A DNA stretch of 64,000 bases from NCBI GenBank assembly GCA_945868845.1, contig CAMBMS010000003.1:124001-188000 (forward strand), in the 5' to 3' direction. The DNA is from Asaia bogorensis (GTDB lineage: Bacteria; Pseudomonadota; Alphaproteobacteria; Acetobacterales; Acetobacteraceae). Positions 16,046 to 24,670 of this stretch are shown piece by piece. The notes under the pieces were generated by a model, which did no database searches, had not been told where the DNA came from, and saw nothing but the letters and a program-made list of their open reading frames with translations. Made by a program: the position numbers and the translations under genes. Every line of letters begins with the position of its first letter. Within the stretch, counting starts at the first letter, position 1.

Positions 16046-18070
16046 ATGACCAATCTGATCGCACTGCGTATCGACGACCGGCGTCCCTTCGCCGACGGGC
16101 ACATCTTCACCACGACGGGGGCGTATGAGCGTCTGTCCGGGCGCGCCCTGTTCGCCGTCGATCCGCTGGCAGACGCCAACCGGGAAGTAGTCGATCTGGA
16201 CAAGGCGCCGCGCGACGCGCGTGGGTTGGTGCGGTTCGAATCTGATTTCATGATCCTGAAGCCGCTCGACATGGCGCGGGGCAACCGGCGGGTGTTCTAT
16301 GACTACGGCAATCGCGGTCACAAGCGAGCGTTGCAATTCTTCAACGACGCGCCGCACAGCAATGACCCGATCAGTCTCTCCCACGCCGGCAACGGGTTCT
16401 TCATGCGCCACGGCTACTCGGTCGTCTGGCTGGGGTGGGAGGGTGATATGCTGCCGGGCGACGACCGCATGGTCCTGGCCCTGCCCGTCGCCACCGACAA
16501 CGGAAAGCCCATCACCGGCCAGATACGGGTGGAGTTCATCCCGGATGGACCGGGCATGGTGTGCAGTCCGCTATCGGGCCGCTTCGCCGCGCATTCCTAC
16601 CCTACCGTGTCGCTGGACACGCGCAACGCGACCTTCACCCGTCGCCGCTATCCCTATGACACGCCCGAGGTCATTCCACCGGATCAATGGTCGTTCGCCG
16701 TGCTCCAGGCCGGGTTGGGGGCGGAGACGAAGGTGCCTGAGCATGCCGTCGTCCCCTCCGACTGGCATATTTATTACCCGCCAGGGTTCCAACCTGGCTG
16801 GATCTACGAGTTACACTACACTGCGAAGGACCCGAAGCCGATGGGCCTGGGACATGTTGCGGTGCGAGACTATGTGAGTTTCCTCAAATACGACCAGTCC
16901 GGTGCCAACCCCTTGCGCGGAACGGAGAAGGCCTATGGCTGGGGCCGCTCGCAAACCGGGCGCTGCCTGCGGGACTTCGTCTATCGCGGCTACAACGCTG
17001 ACTCGGCCGGCCGGCGGGTGTTCGACGGCGCGCTGCCGCATGTGGCGGGCGCGGGGCGAAAATGGCTGAACCATCGTTTTGCCAACCCAATCGTTTCGGG
17101 CGGCCAGCATTACGAGGATCATTTCAACATCGCCGATTCCTTCCCGTTCTCCTACGCTTGGTCAAAAAACCATCTGACGGGGAAGGAAGACGCGATCCTG
17201 AAGCGGCCGAAAACTGATCCGCTTGTGTTCCATACCCAGAGCGCCACGGAATACTGGGTTCGCCGCGGCTCGCTCGCACACACCGACACGCAGGGCAACG
17301 ACCTGCCGCAGCCCGAATCAGTGAGGCTCTATTGCTGGTCGAGTTCCCAACACAGCGCCGACCCTTTGCTGAAGGCGCCGGCGAGCGGAATCGGGCAGAA
17401 CTTATCCAACAATGTGTCCACGTCGATGTTCTTCCGCGCCATGCTGGTGGCGATGGATGACTGGGCAACGAAAAAATTGGACCCACCGCATAGTCGGATC
17501 CCCACGCGGGAGGAAGGCACACTGGTCGACTACGCCACTTGGCAGAAGCAATATCCGGCGATTCCTGGATCGGCTGTTCCAGTGGAGGCCAATCCCCTGA
17601 CGCTGCTCGACTTCGGACCGGAAGCGGACAAGGGCATCCTCACCGAGCCGCCGCGCGTCGTCAGGCATAACGACCTTACCGGGCTGGGGCCGCGCTATAC
17701 CGTGCTGGTGCCGTCCGTCGACGCCGACGGCAACGATGCGCCAGGCGTCCGCGCGCCGATGGTACAGGCGCCGCTGGGCACCTATACCGGCTGGAATCCG
17801 CGTAGCCGGGGCTATGGCCATGGCATGCAATGGCGGTTCGAGGGGTCGTATATCCCCTTCCCCGAGACACCATCCGAACGGGCCGCGACCGGCGATCCTC
17901 GGGCGTCGATCCTGGAGCGCTATCCAGACAAGGCCGCCTACAAGGCTGCGATCGCGGAGGCCGCCCGCAGGCTGGTGGCCGAACGCCTAATGCTCGAGGA
18001 AGATGTAGCCCGGTGCGAGGACGAGGCCGCTGACTGGGGCCGGCCGCGCCATTCGGTCCAGTCGCTGTGA
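16046..18070 (+). CDS. Large alpha/beta hydrolase-domain protein (Abhydrolase_10 type)
   Basis: 674 residues, no signal peptide. The N-terminal half is beta-rich (ALRIDDRRPFADGHIFTTTGAYERL; FYDYGNRGHKRALQFFNDAP; VVWLGWEGDML), and the nucleophile elbow GWGRSQTGRCLRDF lies near residue 307, giving G-x-S-x-x-G with Ser as likely nucleophile. GLGPRYTVLVPSVDADGNDAPGVRAPMVQAPLGTYTGWN near the C-terminus is characteristic of this family. Members are annotated only as alpha/beta hydrolase domain proteins and no general substrate is known. Possibly an esterase linked to the BVMO (lactone or ester product), which is inference. Preceded by AGGAGG; transcribed alone. Confidence 0.8.
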   Translation: MTNLIALRIDDRRPFADGHIFTTTGAYERLSGRALFAVDPLADANREVVDLDKAPRDARGLVRFESDFMILKPLDMARGNRRVFYDYGNRGHKRALQFFNDAPHSNDPISLSHAGNGFFMRHGYSVVWLGWEGDMLPGDDRMVLALPVATDNGKPITGQIRVEFIPDGPGMVCSPLSGRFAAHSYPTVSLDTRNATFTRRRYPYDTPEVIPPDQWSFAVLQAGLGAETKVPEHAVVPSDWHIYYPPGFQPGWIYELHYTAKDPKPMGLGHVAVRDYVSFLKYDQSGANPLRGTEKAYGWGRSQTGRCLRDFVYRGYNADSAGRRVFDGALPHVAGAGRKWLNHRFANPIVSGGQHYEDHFNIADSFPFSYAWSKNHLTGKEDAILKRPKTDPLVFHTQSATEYWVRRGSLAHTDTQGNDLPQPESVRLYCWSSSQHSADPLLKAPASGIGQNLSNNVSTSMFFRAMLVAMDDWATKKLDPPHSRIPTREEGTLVDYATWQKQYPAIPGSAVPVEANPLTLLDFGPEADKGILTEPPRVVRHNDLTGLGPRYTVLVPSVDADGNDAPGVRAPMVQAPLGTYTGWNPRSRGYGHGMQWRFEGSYIPFPETPSERAATGDPRASILERYPDKAAYKAAIAEAARRLVAERLMLEEDVARCEDEAADWGRPRHSVQSL

Positions 18071-18119
18071 TCGACGCCACCTACCTGTCCGGTCTGGGCG
18101 CGCCCGCCAGCCGAAGGTC

Positions 18120-18275
18120 ATGGCTCGTCGGCACGTTGTAGTGTCGGAACATTACTGGGCGTCCCAGGCGGGTATGCAAGTGCGGGAAGCCAGGGGGCAA
18201 CGCGGTGGATGCGGGCGTGGCGACGGGTCTGGCGATCAACGCGCTGGAACGCATCGTCGCAAATGTTCCAACTCG
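18120..18275 (+). pseudogene. 5' fragment of a gamma-glutamyltransferase-like gene, frameshifted
   Basis: The frame reads VVVSEHYWASQAGMQVREA; after a one-base shift in the following Gly codons it reads NAVDAGVATGLAINALERI. Together this equals the conserved GGT opening 'V.S.hplAs.aG..vL..GGNAVDAaVA...al.v..P'. The rest (about 500 residues, including the catalytic Thr) is missing. The frame junction lies around 18195. Confidence 0.55.
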
Positions 18276-18355
18276 TCATCCCTGCCTCGACAACGATCCC
18301 AAGCGATTGGGGGTTTACCGCTCAATCCCGGATCATAACCTAAGGAAACCCACGT

Positions 18356-19516
18356 TCACCGCTTCTTGCGAACCAGATGCAACGACAGCGCCGAGGCCGC
18401 CAGCCCCAGCGCCGCTGCCCCCCACAGTAGGAAGCTCGGCACGATCGGCAACAGCACCCCTGCGATCAACGGCCCGATCCCCGCCCCCAAATCCCGCCAC
18501 GTCGCCAGCCGCGCCAGAGCGCTGACCCGTTCGGTCTCGGGCACCAACGCGGCGGCAACCGGCGGGGCCAAAGGTTGCAGCAACCCTCGCAGCCCCACCA
18601 CGGCCAGCGCCCCAATCCAAAGCTCCCCCATCCCGATCAGCCCCAGCCCCGCGGCAGAGATGAGCGACAGCAAAATCAGCATCCGCAGCGACCCGTAGCG
18701 CTCCCCCAGCCGGCCACCCACCGGGCTCAGGACCAATTCTGAGAGATAGCGCAGCGTCAGCGCCGCCCCCGCCGCCAGGCCCGCGCCGCTCGGCAGCGCC
18801 TCGGCCGCCAAGACCGACAGACCCAGCACGAATAACCCATCCAGACCGAGCCCCTGGATGAAGGACCACATATCCAACCACGACGGCAGCGCAAAACGGG
18901 GTCCACCCGCCATCTTCTGCCCATGCCCACCCGGCAGGCGCATGGCGAAGGGGAACGCGCACAGGGCCACGACACCGAGCAAGATGAATACGATGGGGGC
19001 GCCCCAGAACTCGGCGATCCCCGCCCCCGCCATCAACGCCACCATCGGCCCCGCAGCAATTATCGCTCGGCTACGCCCACTGCGGCGGGCGGCGCCGTGA
19101 GCCTCGGCCGTCGCGATCGCCTGGGTCGCGATGTTCATCGCCGCGAAGGACAATCCCCACAGTAGCCGGCAGACCAGCAGCGTCCAGACCCCTGGCAGCA
19201 GGGCATACCCGAACGACGACGCCGCGGCCCCCAGCACCGCGACCATGCAGCAAAGCCTAGCGCCATGGCGTTCATAGCTGCGCGCAACCCAGCCATACCC
19301 GATGATCCGGACCAGGCGGTTGGCCGCCAGTAGGACCCCCGCCTCGGCCAGCGTCACGCCAAATCCCGCCGCGTGCAAAGGCAACAGCAGATACAGCAGC
19401 GTATCCGTCGGCAGCGTCAACGCCAGGGTGATGGACGCATCCCGCGACGCCACATCGGTGCGCTGGCGGAAATCAGCCACGACGGGATCGATCAGATGAG
19501 CAGTATCAGAGACCAT
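18356..19516 (-). CDS. MFS transporter
   Basis: About 386 residues, 12 predicted hydrophobic segments. The first (TLALTLPTDTLLYLLLPLHAAGFGV) is followed by the cytoplasmic-loop motif LLAANRLVRIIGYGWVARSYERHG, a variant of the MFS A motif, and the mirrored loop LSPVGGRLGERYGSLRM in the second half. Family membership is clear, the substrate is not. ATG 19516 is preferred; a TTG start at 19534 would add six residues. A perfect AT palindrome lies about 80 bases upstream. Confidence 0.85.
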   Translation of the reverse strand: MVSDTAHLIDPVVADFRQRTDVASRDASITLALTLPTDTLLYLLLPLHAAGFGVTLAEAGVLLAANRLVRIIGYGWVARSYERHGARLCCMVAVLGAAASSFGYALLPGVWTLLVCRLLWGLSFAAMNIATQAIATAEAHGAARRSGRSRAIIAAGPMVALMAGAGIAEFWGAPIVFILLGVVALCAFPFAMRLPGGHGQKMAGGPRFALPSWLDMWSFIQGLGLDGLFVLGLSVLAAEALPSGAGLAAGAALTLRYLSELVLSPVGGRLGERYGSLRMLILLSLISAAGLGLIGMGELWIGALAVVGLRGLLQPLAPPVAAALVPETERVSALARLATWRDLGAGIGPLIAGVLLPIVPSFLLWGAAALGLAASALSLHLVRKKR

Positions 19517-19594
19517 CCCAGCAAGCTGCCGCACAAGGCGTCACATTACAATCAGATGAGACTGGGACTTAACAGGGGCCATGCCCAGCTAAAA

Positions 19595-19611
19595 ATATTA
19601 TTAAATAATAT
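19595..19611. promoter_or_regulatory. Perfect 17-base AT palindrome upstream of the MFS gene
   Basis: ATATTATT-A-AATAATAT is an exact inverted repeat about 80 bases upstream of the MFS start, in a locally AT-rich stretch (19585-19645). Position and symmetry fit an operator for a TetR- or MarR-like regulator, or the promoter core, but no regulator gene is adjacent. Confidence 0.35.
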
Positions 19612-19748
19612 CAGCTTATTGTCGCCGTTTAGTTTCGAATAAATTAAACCCCTGCGTCGCCCCTCTTCCCCACCCACCTATCGTTGGCATGGAAGCGAAT
19701 TCCACAATGCTCCACCCCACGGATGTGCGGCCGCGTGGGAGAGCCCGG

Positions 19749-20203
19749 ATGAAGCGACGATACCGAGAAGGAAAAGCGGCGACGAAATACGGTATTTATT
19801 TGCCTCATACTGGCGAGCAGGCCACACCGGCACTGATCAGAAGCCACGCCGAATGCTCCGGGGATCTGCGCCTGGAGGATATCTGGGTTAGCGAGCACAT
19901 GATCGTGCCGTGGGACAAACTCTCTCTCCCTCCCTTGTTCTTCGATCCTGTATTGTCCCTCACCTGGGCAGCAGCCGGCACACGACGGCCGAAGCGGCGC
20001 CGATCGTACAACGGTTGCGCGCGGCACGCCCGGGGGCCGAGTTCGCCATCTCTATGCGCGTGCAGTGGGACGGTACGGATCGCGATGTCCTCGGGCATTA
20101 GTCGATGGTAACGCGACAATCGGCGTAGACCATCTGCTGGTAGCCCCCCAGGATTGGAGGGTTGACGACTGGGAGAAGGTAACGGAGGAGGCGGCGCCCT
20201 GGT
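19749..20203 (+). pseudogene. LLM flavin-dependent oxidoreductase, internally deleted and frameshifted
   Basis: The start reads KYGIYLPHTGEQATPALIRS, then LRLEDIWVSEHMIVPWDKLS and FFDPVLSLTWAAAGT, which is the N-terminal luciferase-like (F420/FMN) domain. About 200 codons are then missing. In shifted frames the C-terminal parts follow: RLRAARPGAEFAISMRVQWD and ATIGVDHLLVAPQDWRVDDW. The gene has lost its middle and cannot be functional. Two intact relatives lie at 26.2 and 28.4 kb. Confidence 0.75.
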
Positions 20204-20313
20204 GCGGTAACGCCGAGGCGTGCAATCCAACCCGCCCATTGCGGAAACTTCATGATTCGGCGACCTTCGCGCCAACCTGCCACCTACCGACCCCGCAACA
20301 AGGAAACGCGACC

Positions 20314-21144
20314 ATGCACCCCAACCGCTTACGCACCCTGCTGAACGCCAACCAGCCCTCGATCGGCACGCATCTACTTTCTTCCTGGCCTACCTTGGTC
20401 GAGCTGGTCGGCATTGCCGGCAACTTCGATTACATCGAATTCACCGCCGAATACGCACCCTTCACCATGCACGATCTGGACAATTTTGGCCGCGCCCTGG
20501 AACTAAAAAACCTCGGCGGCATGATCAAGATCGAGCAGATGCAATGGACACATCAGGCCATGCGCGCCATCGGCTCGGGCTTTCAGAGCATCCTATTCGC
20601 TGACCTGCGGACTGTCGCGGATGCGCGCGCCTGCGTCGCGGCGGTGCGCGCGGAAACACCAGGCACCGGCGGGCGCATGGGCGTCGGCATGCGCCGCGAT
20701 GTCGGCACCGTCCGCGAAGGCGGCTCGCCAGCCTATGTCGAGGCGCTGAATGACGTGGTGATCGCCATCATGGTGGAGAAGCGCGAATGCGTCGACGATT
20801 TGGACGCGATCCTCGCGGTGAAGGGGATCGATATGGTGCAATTCGGATCCGCGGATTATTCCATGAGCCTCGGCCTCACCGGCCAACGCAACCATCCCGA
20901 CGTGCTGAAGGCGGAACGCAAGACCATCGAGACAGCGTTGAAGATGGGCCTGCATCCGCGCGTAGAACTCGCTGATATCAAGCAGGCCGCGCCCTATCTG
21001 GAAATGGGCGTAAAGCATTTCTGCATCGGCTGGGATGTCCGCATCCTGCACGACTGGTGGCAGACGAATGGCGCAGGCATGCGCGCGATGCTTGCGGGCG
21101 CGAGCCCGGCCGCGGCGGCGAAGAAAACTGCCAGCACCTATTAG
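20314..21144 (+). CDS. HpcH/HpaI-family aldolase/lyase
   Basis: 276 residues from ATG 20314, preceded by AAGGAAACG. TIM-barrel class II aldolase-like: SIGTHLLSSWPTLVELVGIAGNFDYIEFTAEYAP at the N-terminus, the metal-ligand Glu in IAIMVEKRECVDDLDAILAVKGIDMVQFGSADYSMSLG, where the Asp of SADYS is the second ligand, and VELADIKQAAPYLEMGVKHFCIGWD near the end. Typical members cleave 4-hydroxy-2-oxo acids to pyruvate plus an aldehyde; others (citrate-lyase-like) act on CoA esters. The longer open frame upstream belongs to the LLM remnant. Probably the first gene of the catabolic group with CaiB next. Confidence 0.87.
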   Translation: MHPNRLRTLLNANQPSIGTHLLSSWPTLVELVGIAGNFDYIEFTAEYAPFTMHDLDNFGRALELKNLGGMIKIEQMQWTHQAMRAIGSGFQSILFADLRTVADARACVAAVRAETPGTGGRMGVGMRRDVGTVREGGSPAYVEALNDVVIAIMVEKRECVDDLDAILAVKGIDMVQFGSADYSMSLGLTGQRNHPDVLKAERKTIETALKMGLHPRVELADIKQAAPYLEMGVKHFCIGWDVRILHDWWQTNGAGMRAMLAGASPAAAAKKTASTY

Positions 21145-21225
21145 GGCGCGATAGGCGCCGGCCTCGACTCGGCCGGCGCACCGCGCGTAGTCTCGACGCA
21201 ATGCAATGAGGAGGAGCGCTCGACA

Positions 21226-22476
21226 ATGAGCGGAGAAAACTGCCTGAACGGCTTGAAGGTCCTCGACCTCACCCAGTTCGAAGCCGGTCCATCCTGCACC
21301 GAGGCCCTCGCTTGGCTGGGCGCCGATGTGGTGAAGGTCGAAAACCCCGGCGCGGGCGATCCGGGCCGTTCCTCCGGGCGCACCAACCCCAACGCCGACG
21401 CACTTTATTTCCTGCAATACAATTCCAACAAGCGTTCGGTTGCCATCAACCTGAAGGATCCGCGCGGACTACAGATCGTCAAAGACATGGCGAAGAACGC
21501 CGATGTGATGATCGAAAATTTCGCCCCCGGCGCGATCGAGCGCCTCGGGCTCAGTTACGACGTCGTCAAGGCGATCAATCCCGGCATCATCTTCTGCCAA
21601 ATCAAGGGTTTCGGTACCGGCAGCCCTTATGAAAAAGGCCTCGCCTTCGACATGATCGCGCAGGCCTGCGGAGGTCTGATGTCGATTACGGGCGAGGAAG
21701 GCGGTCCGCCCTGCAAGCCCGGCGCCACCATCGGTGATACTGGCACCGGCATGATCATGGCGATCTCCATCCTCGGCGCCTATATCCGCCGCCAGCGCAC
21801 CGGCCAGGGCGAGCATCTGCAACTAGCGATGCAGGATTCGATCCTCCACTATATCCGTAACGCCTTTACTTTCATGGAACGCACGGATGGCAAACCCGCG
21901 CCGCGCGCAGGGTCGAAGACCGTGGGTGGCGGCAACCCGCCGATCGGCGTCTATCCATGCAAGGGGGGTGGTCCGAACGATTACGTATATATTTATACCA
22001 GCGCCGCCAACCCCGAGCACTGGACCCGTCTGCTGAAAGTGATGGGCCGCGAGGATCTGATCGGCGATAAACGCTACGACACACCGGCCGCGCGCACAGA
22101 ACGCCGGGAAGAAGTCGATGCCATCGTCGCTACGTGGACGATCAAGCACGACAAGCAGAGCGCCATGAACTTGGTGAGCGCCGCCACGATCCCATCCGGG
22201 GCCGTGCTCGATACGCGCGAACTGGCCGATGACAAAAGCTTCCAGGACCGCAAAATCCGCCAGACGATGCAGCATCCGGTGGTTGGCGAGTATGTCATGA
22301 GTGGCTGGCCCGTCCGCTTCGGCGGCGAGCCTCCCCCCGTGGGGCCGGCGCCACTACTGGGCCAACATAGCAGCGACGTGCTGGCCGACTGGCTGAAAAT
22401 GGACCGCTCCGCCATGGACGACCTGAGAGGGGACAACGTGATCGTGGACGCGGCCGCCGAGACGAGCAACTGTTAA
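21226..22476 (+). CDS. CaiB/BaiF (type III) CoA-transferase
   Basis: 416 residues. The opening LNGLKVLDLTQFEAGPSCTEALAWLGADVVKVENPG is the class III CoA-transferase signature. The catalytic Asp is expected at about residue 171 in GATIGDTGTGM, and GLAFDMIAQACGGLMSITG matches the active-site loop. Such enzymes move CoA between acids (formate/oxalate, succinate/others). Here a donor and acceptor are unknown. It begins 81 bases after the aldolase with GAGGAGG upstream, so the two probably form an operon that activates and then cleaves an acid. Confidence 0.93.
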   Translation: MSGENCLNGLKVLDLTQFEAGPSCTEALAWLGADVVKVENPGAGDPGRSSGRTNPNADALYFLQYNSNKRSVAINLKDPRGLQIVKDMAKNADVMIENFAPGAIERLGLSYDVVKAINPGIIFCQIKGFGTGSPYEKGLAFDMIAQACGGLMSITGEEGGPPCKPGATIGDTGTGMIMAISILGAYIRRQRTGQGEHLQLAMQDSILHYIRNAFTFMERTDGKPAPRAGSKTVGGGNPPIGVYPCKGGGPNDYVYIYTSAANPEHWTRLLKVMGREDLIGDKRYDTPAARTERREEVDAIVATWTIKHDKQSAMNLVSAATIPSGAVLDTRELADDKSFQDRKIRQTMQHPVVGEYVMSGWPVRFGGEPPPVGPAPLLGQHSSDVLADWLKMDRSAMDDLRGDNVIVDAAAETSNC

Positions 22477-22513
22477 GCTGCCCGACCGTCATGAATGTTA
22501 AGGAGCATCCAAG

Positions 22514-23359
22514 ATGACGATTATTGATTCTCAGGTTCACGCTTATGAGGCGAATACGCCGAAGCGACCCTGGCACAGCGTGCCGAACTGGCCAACCCGT
22601 GTGACAGGCGATGAGATGGTGGTGGCGATGGACAAGGTCGGTGTCAACGGCGCGATTTTCATTTCGGCCTTCGGCTTGTACCAATATGACGCTAGCTATG
22701 CGGTGGAAGTGCAGCGGGCCCATCCCGATCGGTTTGCGATCGTCAAGCCCGTCAACCCGGACGATCCGGCGGTGGCCGACGTTATCGCGGAGTGGAAAAA
22801 AATCCCAGGCGCAGTCGGTATCCGCATCATGTTGCCGCAGGAGGCAAACCGTCGCGCAGATGATCCCGGGCTTGATCGGATCATGCGTGCGGCTGTGAAA
22901 TACGACCTGCCGGTCAACATACTGTGCTGGGGCAATGTCGACGTGGGGACGGCGTTGATCGACCGTCACCCGGATACGCGTTTCATCATCGATCATCTGG
23001 CCATTCTGCAACCCCGCACACCGCCCGCCCCCCCGGAGCCATGGGCCGATCTGCCGAAGGTACTCGACCTCGCAAAGCGCAAGAACGCGGTGATCAAGGT
23101 GAGCGGTGCCTGCACACTGTCCAAGGTTGCCTACCCCTACCCGGACATATGGGACCCGCTGGCGCGCGTGTTCGATGCGTGGGGGTTCGAGCGTTGCCTG
23201 TGGGGCACGGACTGGACGCGTGCCTTCGCGGTCGTCAACTACGAGCAGGCTGTCACGCCCTTCCTCGAAACCGACCGCCTTAGCGCCAGCGAACGCGCGA
23301 TGCTAATGGGCGGCGCCTGCGCCAAGGCCTATGGGTGGTCACCGAAGAAAAAGGGCTAA
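22514..23359 (+). CDS. Amidohydrolase family protein (ACMSD/TIM-barrel hydrolase type)
   Basis: 281 residues. Starts MTIIDSQVHAYEANTP; the H-x-x in DSQVHA replaces the usual D-x-H-x-H, leaving one His of the metal pair. Further blocks are KVGVNGAIFISAFGLYQYD, RFAIVKPVNPDD, TRFIIDHLAI (His on strand) and CLWGTDWTRA (the terminal Asp). This is the PF04909 pattern, which includes decarboxylases and lactonases such as 2-pyrone-4,6-dicarboxylate lactonase. Thirty-seven bases after CaiB with AGGAG at the start, same operon. Confidence 0.87.
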   Translation: MTIIDSQVHAYEANTPKRPWHSVPNWPTRVTGDEMVVAMDKVGVNGAIFISAFGLYQYDASYAVEVQRAHPDRFAIVKPVNPDDPAVADVIAEWKKIPGAVGIRIMLPQEANRRADDPGLDRIMRAAVKYDLPVNILCWGNVDVGTALIDRHPDTRFIIDHLAILQPRTPPAPPEPWADLPKVLDLAKRKNAVIKVSGACTLSKVAYPYPDIWDPLARVFDAWGFERCLWGTDWTRAFAVVNYEQAVTPFLETDRLSASERAMLMGGACAKAYGWSPKKKG

Positions 23360-23419
23360 AACATTCGTAGCTGGTGCTCCGTCGGTACCATCCCCCAAGC
23401 CAGCGCCGCGCCAAGAGCG

Positions 23420-24475
23420 TCAGGCGTCGGGCGCAAAGCCCATGATCCGTAAGAACCGTTCGCGGTAGGCGGGCCAGACCTCCGGATTGATAAGCCGTGG
23501 CGGTTTGCGGCCGTCCAGAATTTCCAGCACCTGCTCGGCGGCGATGCGGCCCATGTTTTCCCGCGCCTCGATGGTCGAGCCGGCGACATGCGGGCTGACC
23601 ATGACATTGTCGAACGCCATCAGGGGATGATCATGCGGGGGCGGTTCATCCTCCCATACATCTAGACCCGCACCGGCGATTCTCTTCGCCCGCAACGCCG
23701 CAGCCAAGTCTTCCTCGTTGTGGATAAATCCACGCGCGGTGGTAATGAAATACGCGTCCGGGCGCATGCGCGCGAACTGAGCGGCGCCCATCATCTGCCG
23801 CGATTGCCGGGTCAGCGGGCAATGCACCGACACATAGTCCGATTGTGACAGCAGGTCATCCAGTTCAACTTTTTCGCCACCCCGCGCCGCGATTTGCGCG
23901 GCCGACAGCAAAGGGTCAAAGGCCAGGACGCGCATGTTGAAAGCGGCCTTGCACATGCGTGCAAGATTGCCGCCGACATTGCCGATACCGATCACACCGA
24001 GCGTCCGGCCGTTCAGTTCACGGCCGATGTAATTGGCGCGATCGATTGCCTGGCCCGTGCGGGCGTGGCGATCCGCCTCAACGATCCGTTTGGACAACGC
24101 CATCATCATGGCCAGCGCGTGCTCGGCCACGGCTTCCTTGTTGCCGCCGGATTGGTTCACCACGGCAATGCCCGCCGCGGTACAGGCATCGACATCAATC
24201 GTGTCGTACCCGGCACCGTTCGACGACGCGGCGATCAGGTGCGGTGTTCGAGCCAGCAGAACGGCGTCCGCTTGCAGGTGGGGGGGAATGATCTGGCGCG
24301 AAGCGCCGATCTGATAGACATGGGCCTGGGCCAGGATGGGCGCGGCGACTTCGTCCGCGCTGTCGGTCTCCAGCTTGTCCAGCTGCACATCGGGCCGCCG
24401 ACCCAGCACACCCGTATAGGACGGTGCGGAGGGCAGGTATCGCACGTAGAAAACCCGTTTGGTGTTGGGCGCCAT
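23420..24475 (-). CDS. D-2-hydroxyacid dehydrogenase (PGDH-like)
   Basis: 351 residues. Catalytic and NAD-binding blocks in order: AASSNGAGYDTIDVDACTAAGIAVVNQSGGNKEAVAEHAL, the Rossmann motif LGVIGIGNVGGNLARM with acidic loop FDPLLSAAQ, SVHCPLTRQSRQMM, TTARGFIHNEEDLAAAL, and DDP-to-PHVAGSTIEARENMG, where the His is the acid-base residue. This is the D-isomer 2-hydroxyacid dehydrogenase family; the substrate may be a hydroxypyruvate- or glyoxylate-type acid. It faces the amidohydrolase gene and is divergent from the next gene. AGGAGGAAT precedes the ATG. Confidence 0.9.
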   Translation of the reverse strand: MAPNTKRVFYVRYLPSAPSYTGVLGRRPDVQLDKLETDSADEVAAPILAQAHVYQIGASRQIIPPHLQADAVLLARTPHLIAASSNGAGYDTIDVDACTAAGIAVVNQSGGNKEAVAEHALAMMMALSKRIVEADRHARTGQAIDRANYIGRELNGRTLGVIGIGNVGGNLARMCKAAFNMRVLAFDPLLSAAQIAARGGEKVELDDLLSQSDYVSVHCPLTRQSRQMMGAAQFARMRPDAYFITTARGFIHNEEDLAAALRAKRIAGAGLDVWEDEPPPHDHPLMAFDNVMVSPHVAGSTIEARENMGRIAAEQVLEILDGRKPPRLINPEVWPAYRERFLRIMGFAPDA

Positions 24476-24670
24476 CCTGTATTCCTCCTGGAGTAGGAGA
24501 ATAGGTTAGCACCGAGTGCCGGGATGGCTAGTTTGCCGCGTGACCCGGGGTCTGCCCGATGTTGCCCCTGTCCGTTGGCGGGTAGTCGAGAGGGCACTGC
24601 GGTTGCGGTCTTGCGAGCGCCGCGTCTCCTGCCTACGATAACAAAAATCCACTCAGCGGAGCACCCCAAA

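Noticed and set aside
15841-16411. Minus-strand frames over the start of the large hydrolase
   Set aside because: Shadow frames with no domain; the plus strand has the clear hydrolase.
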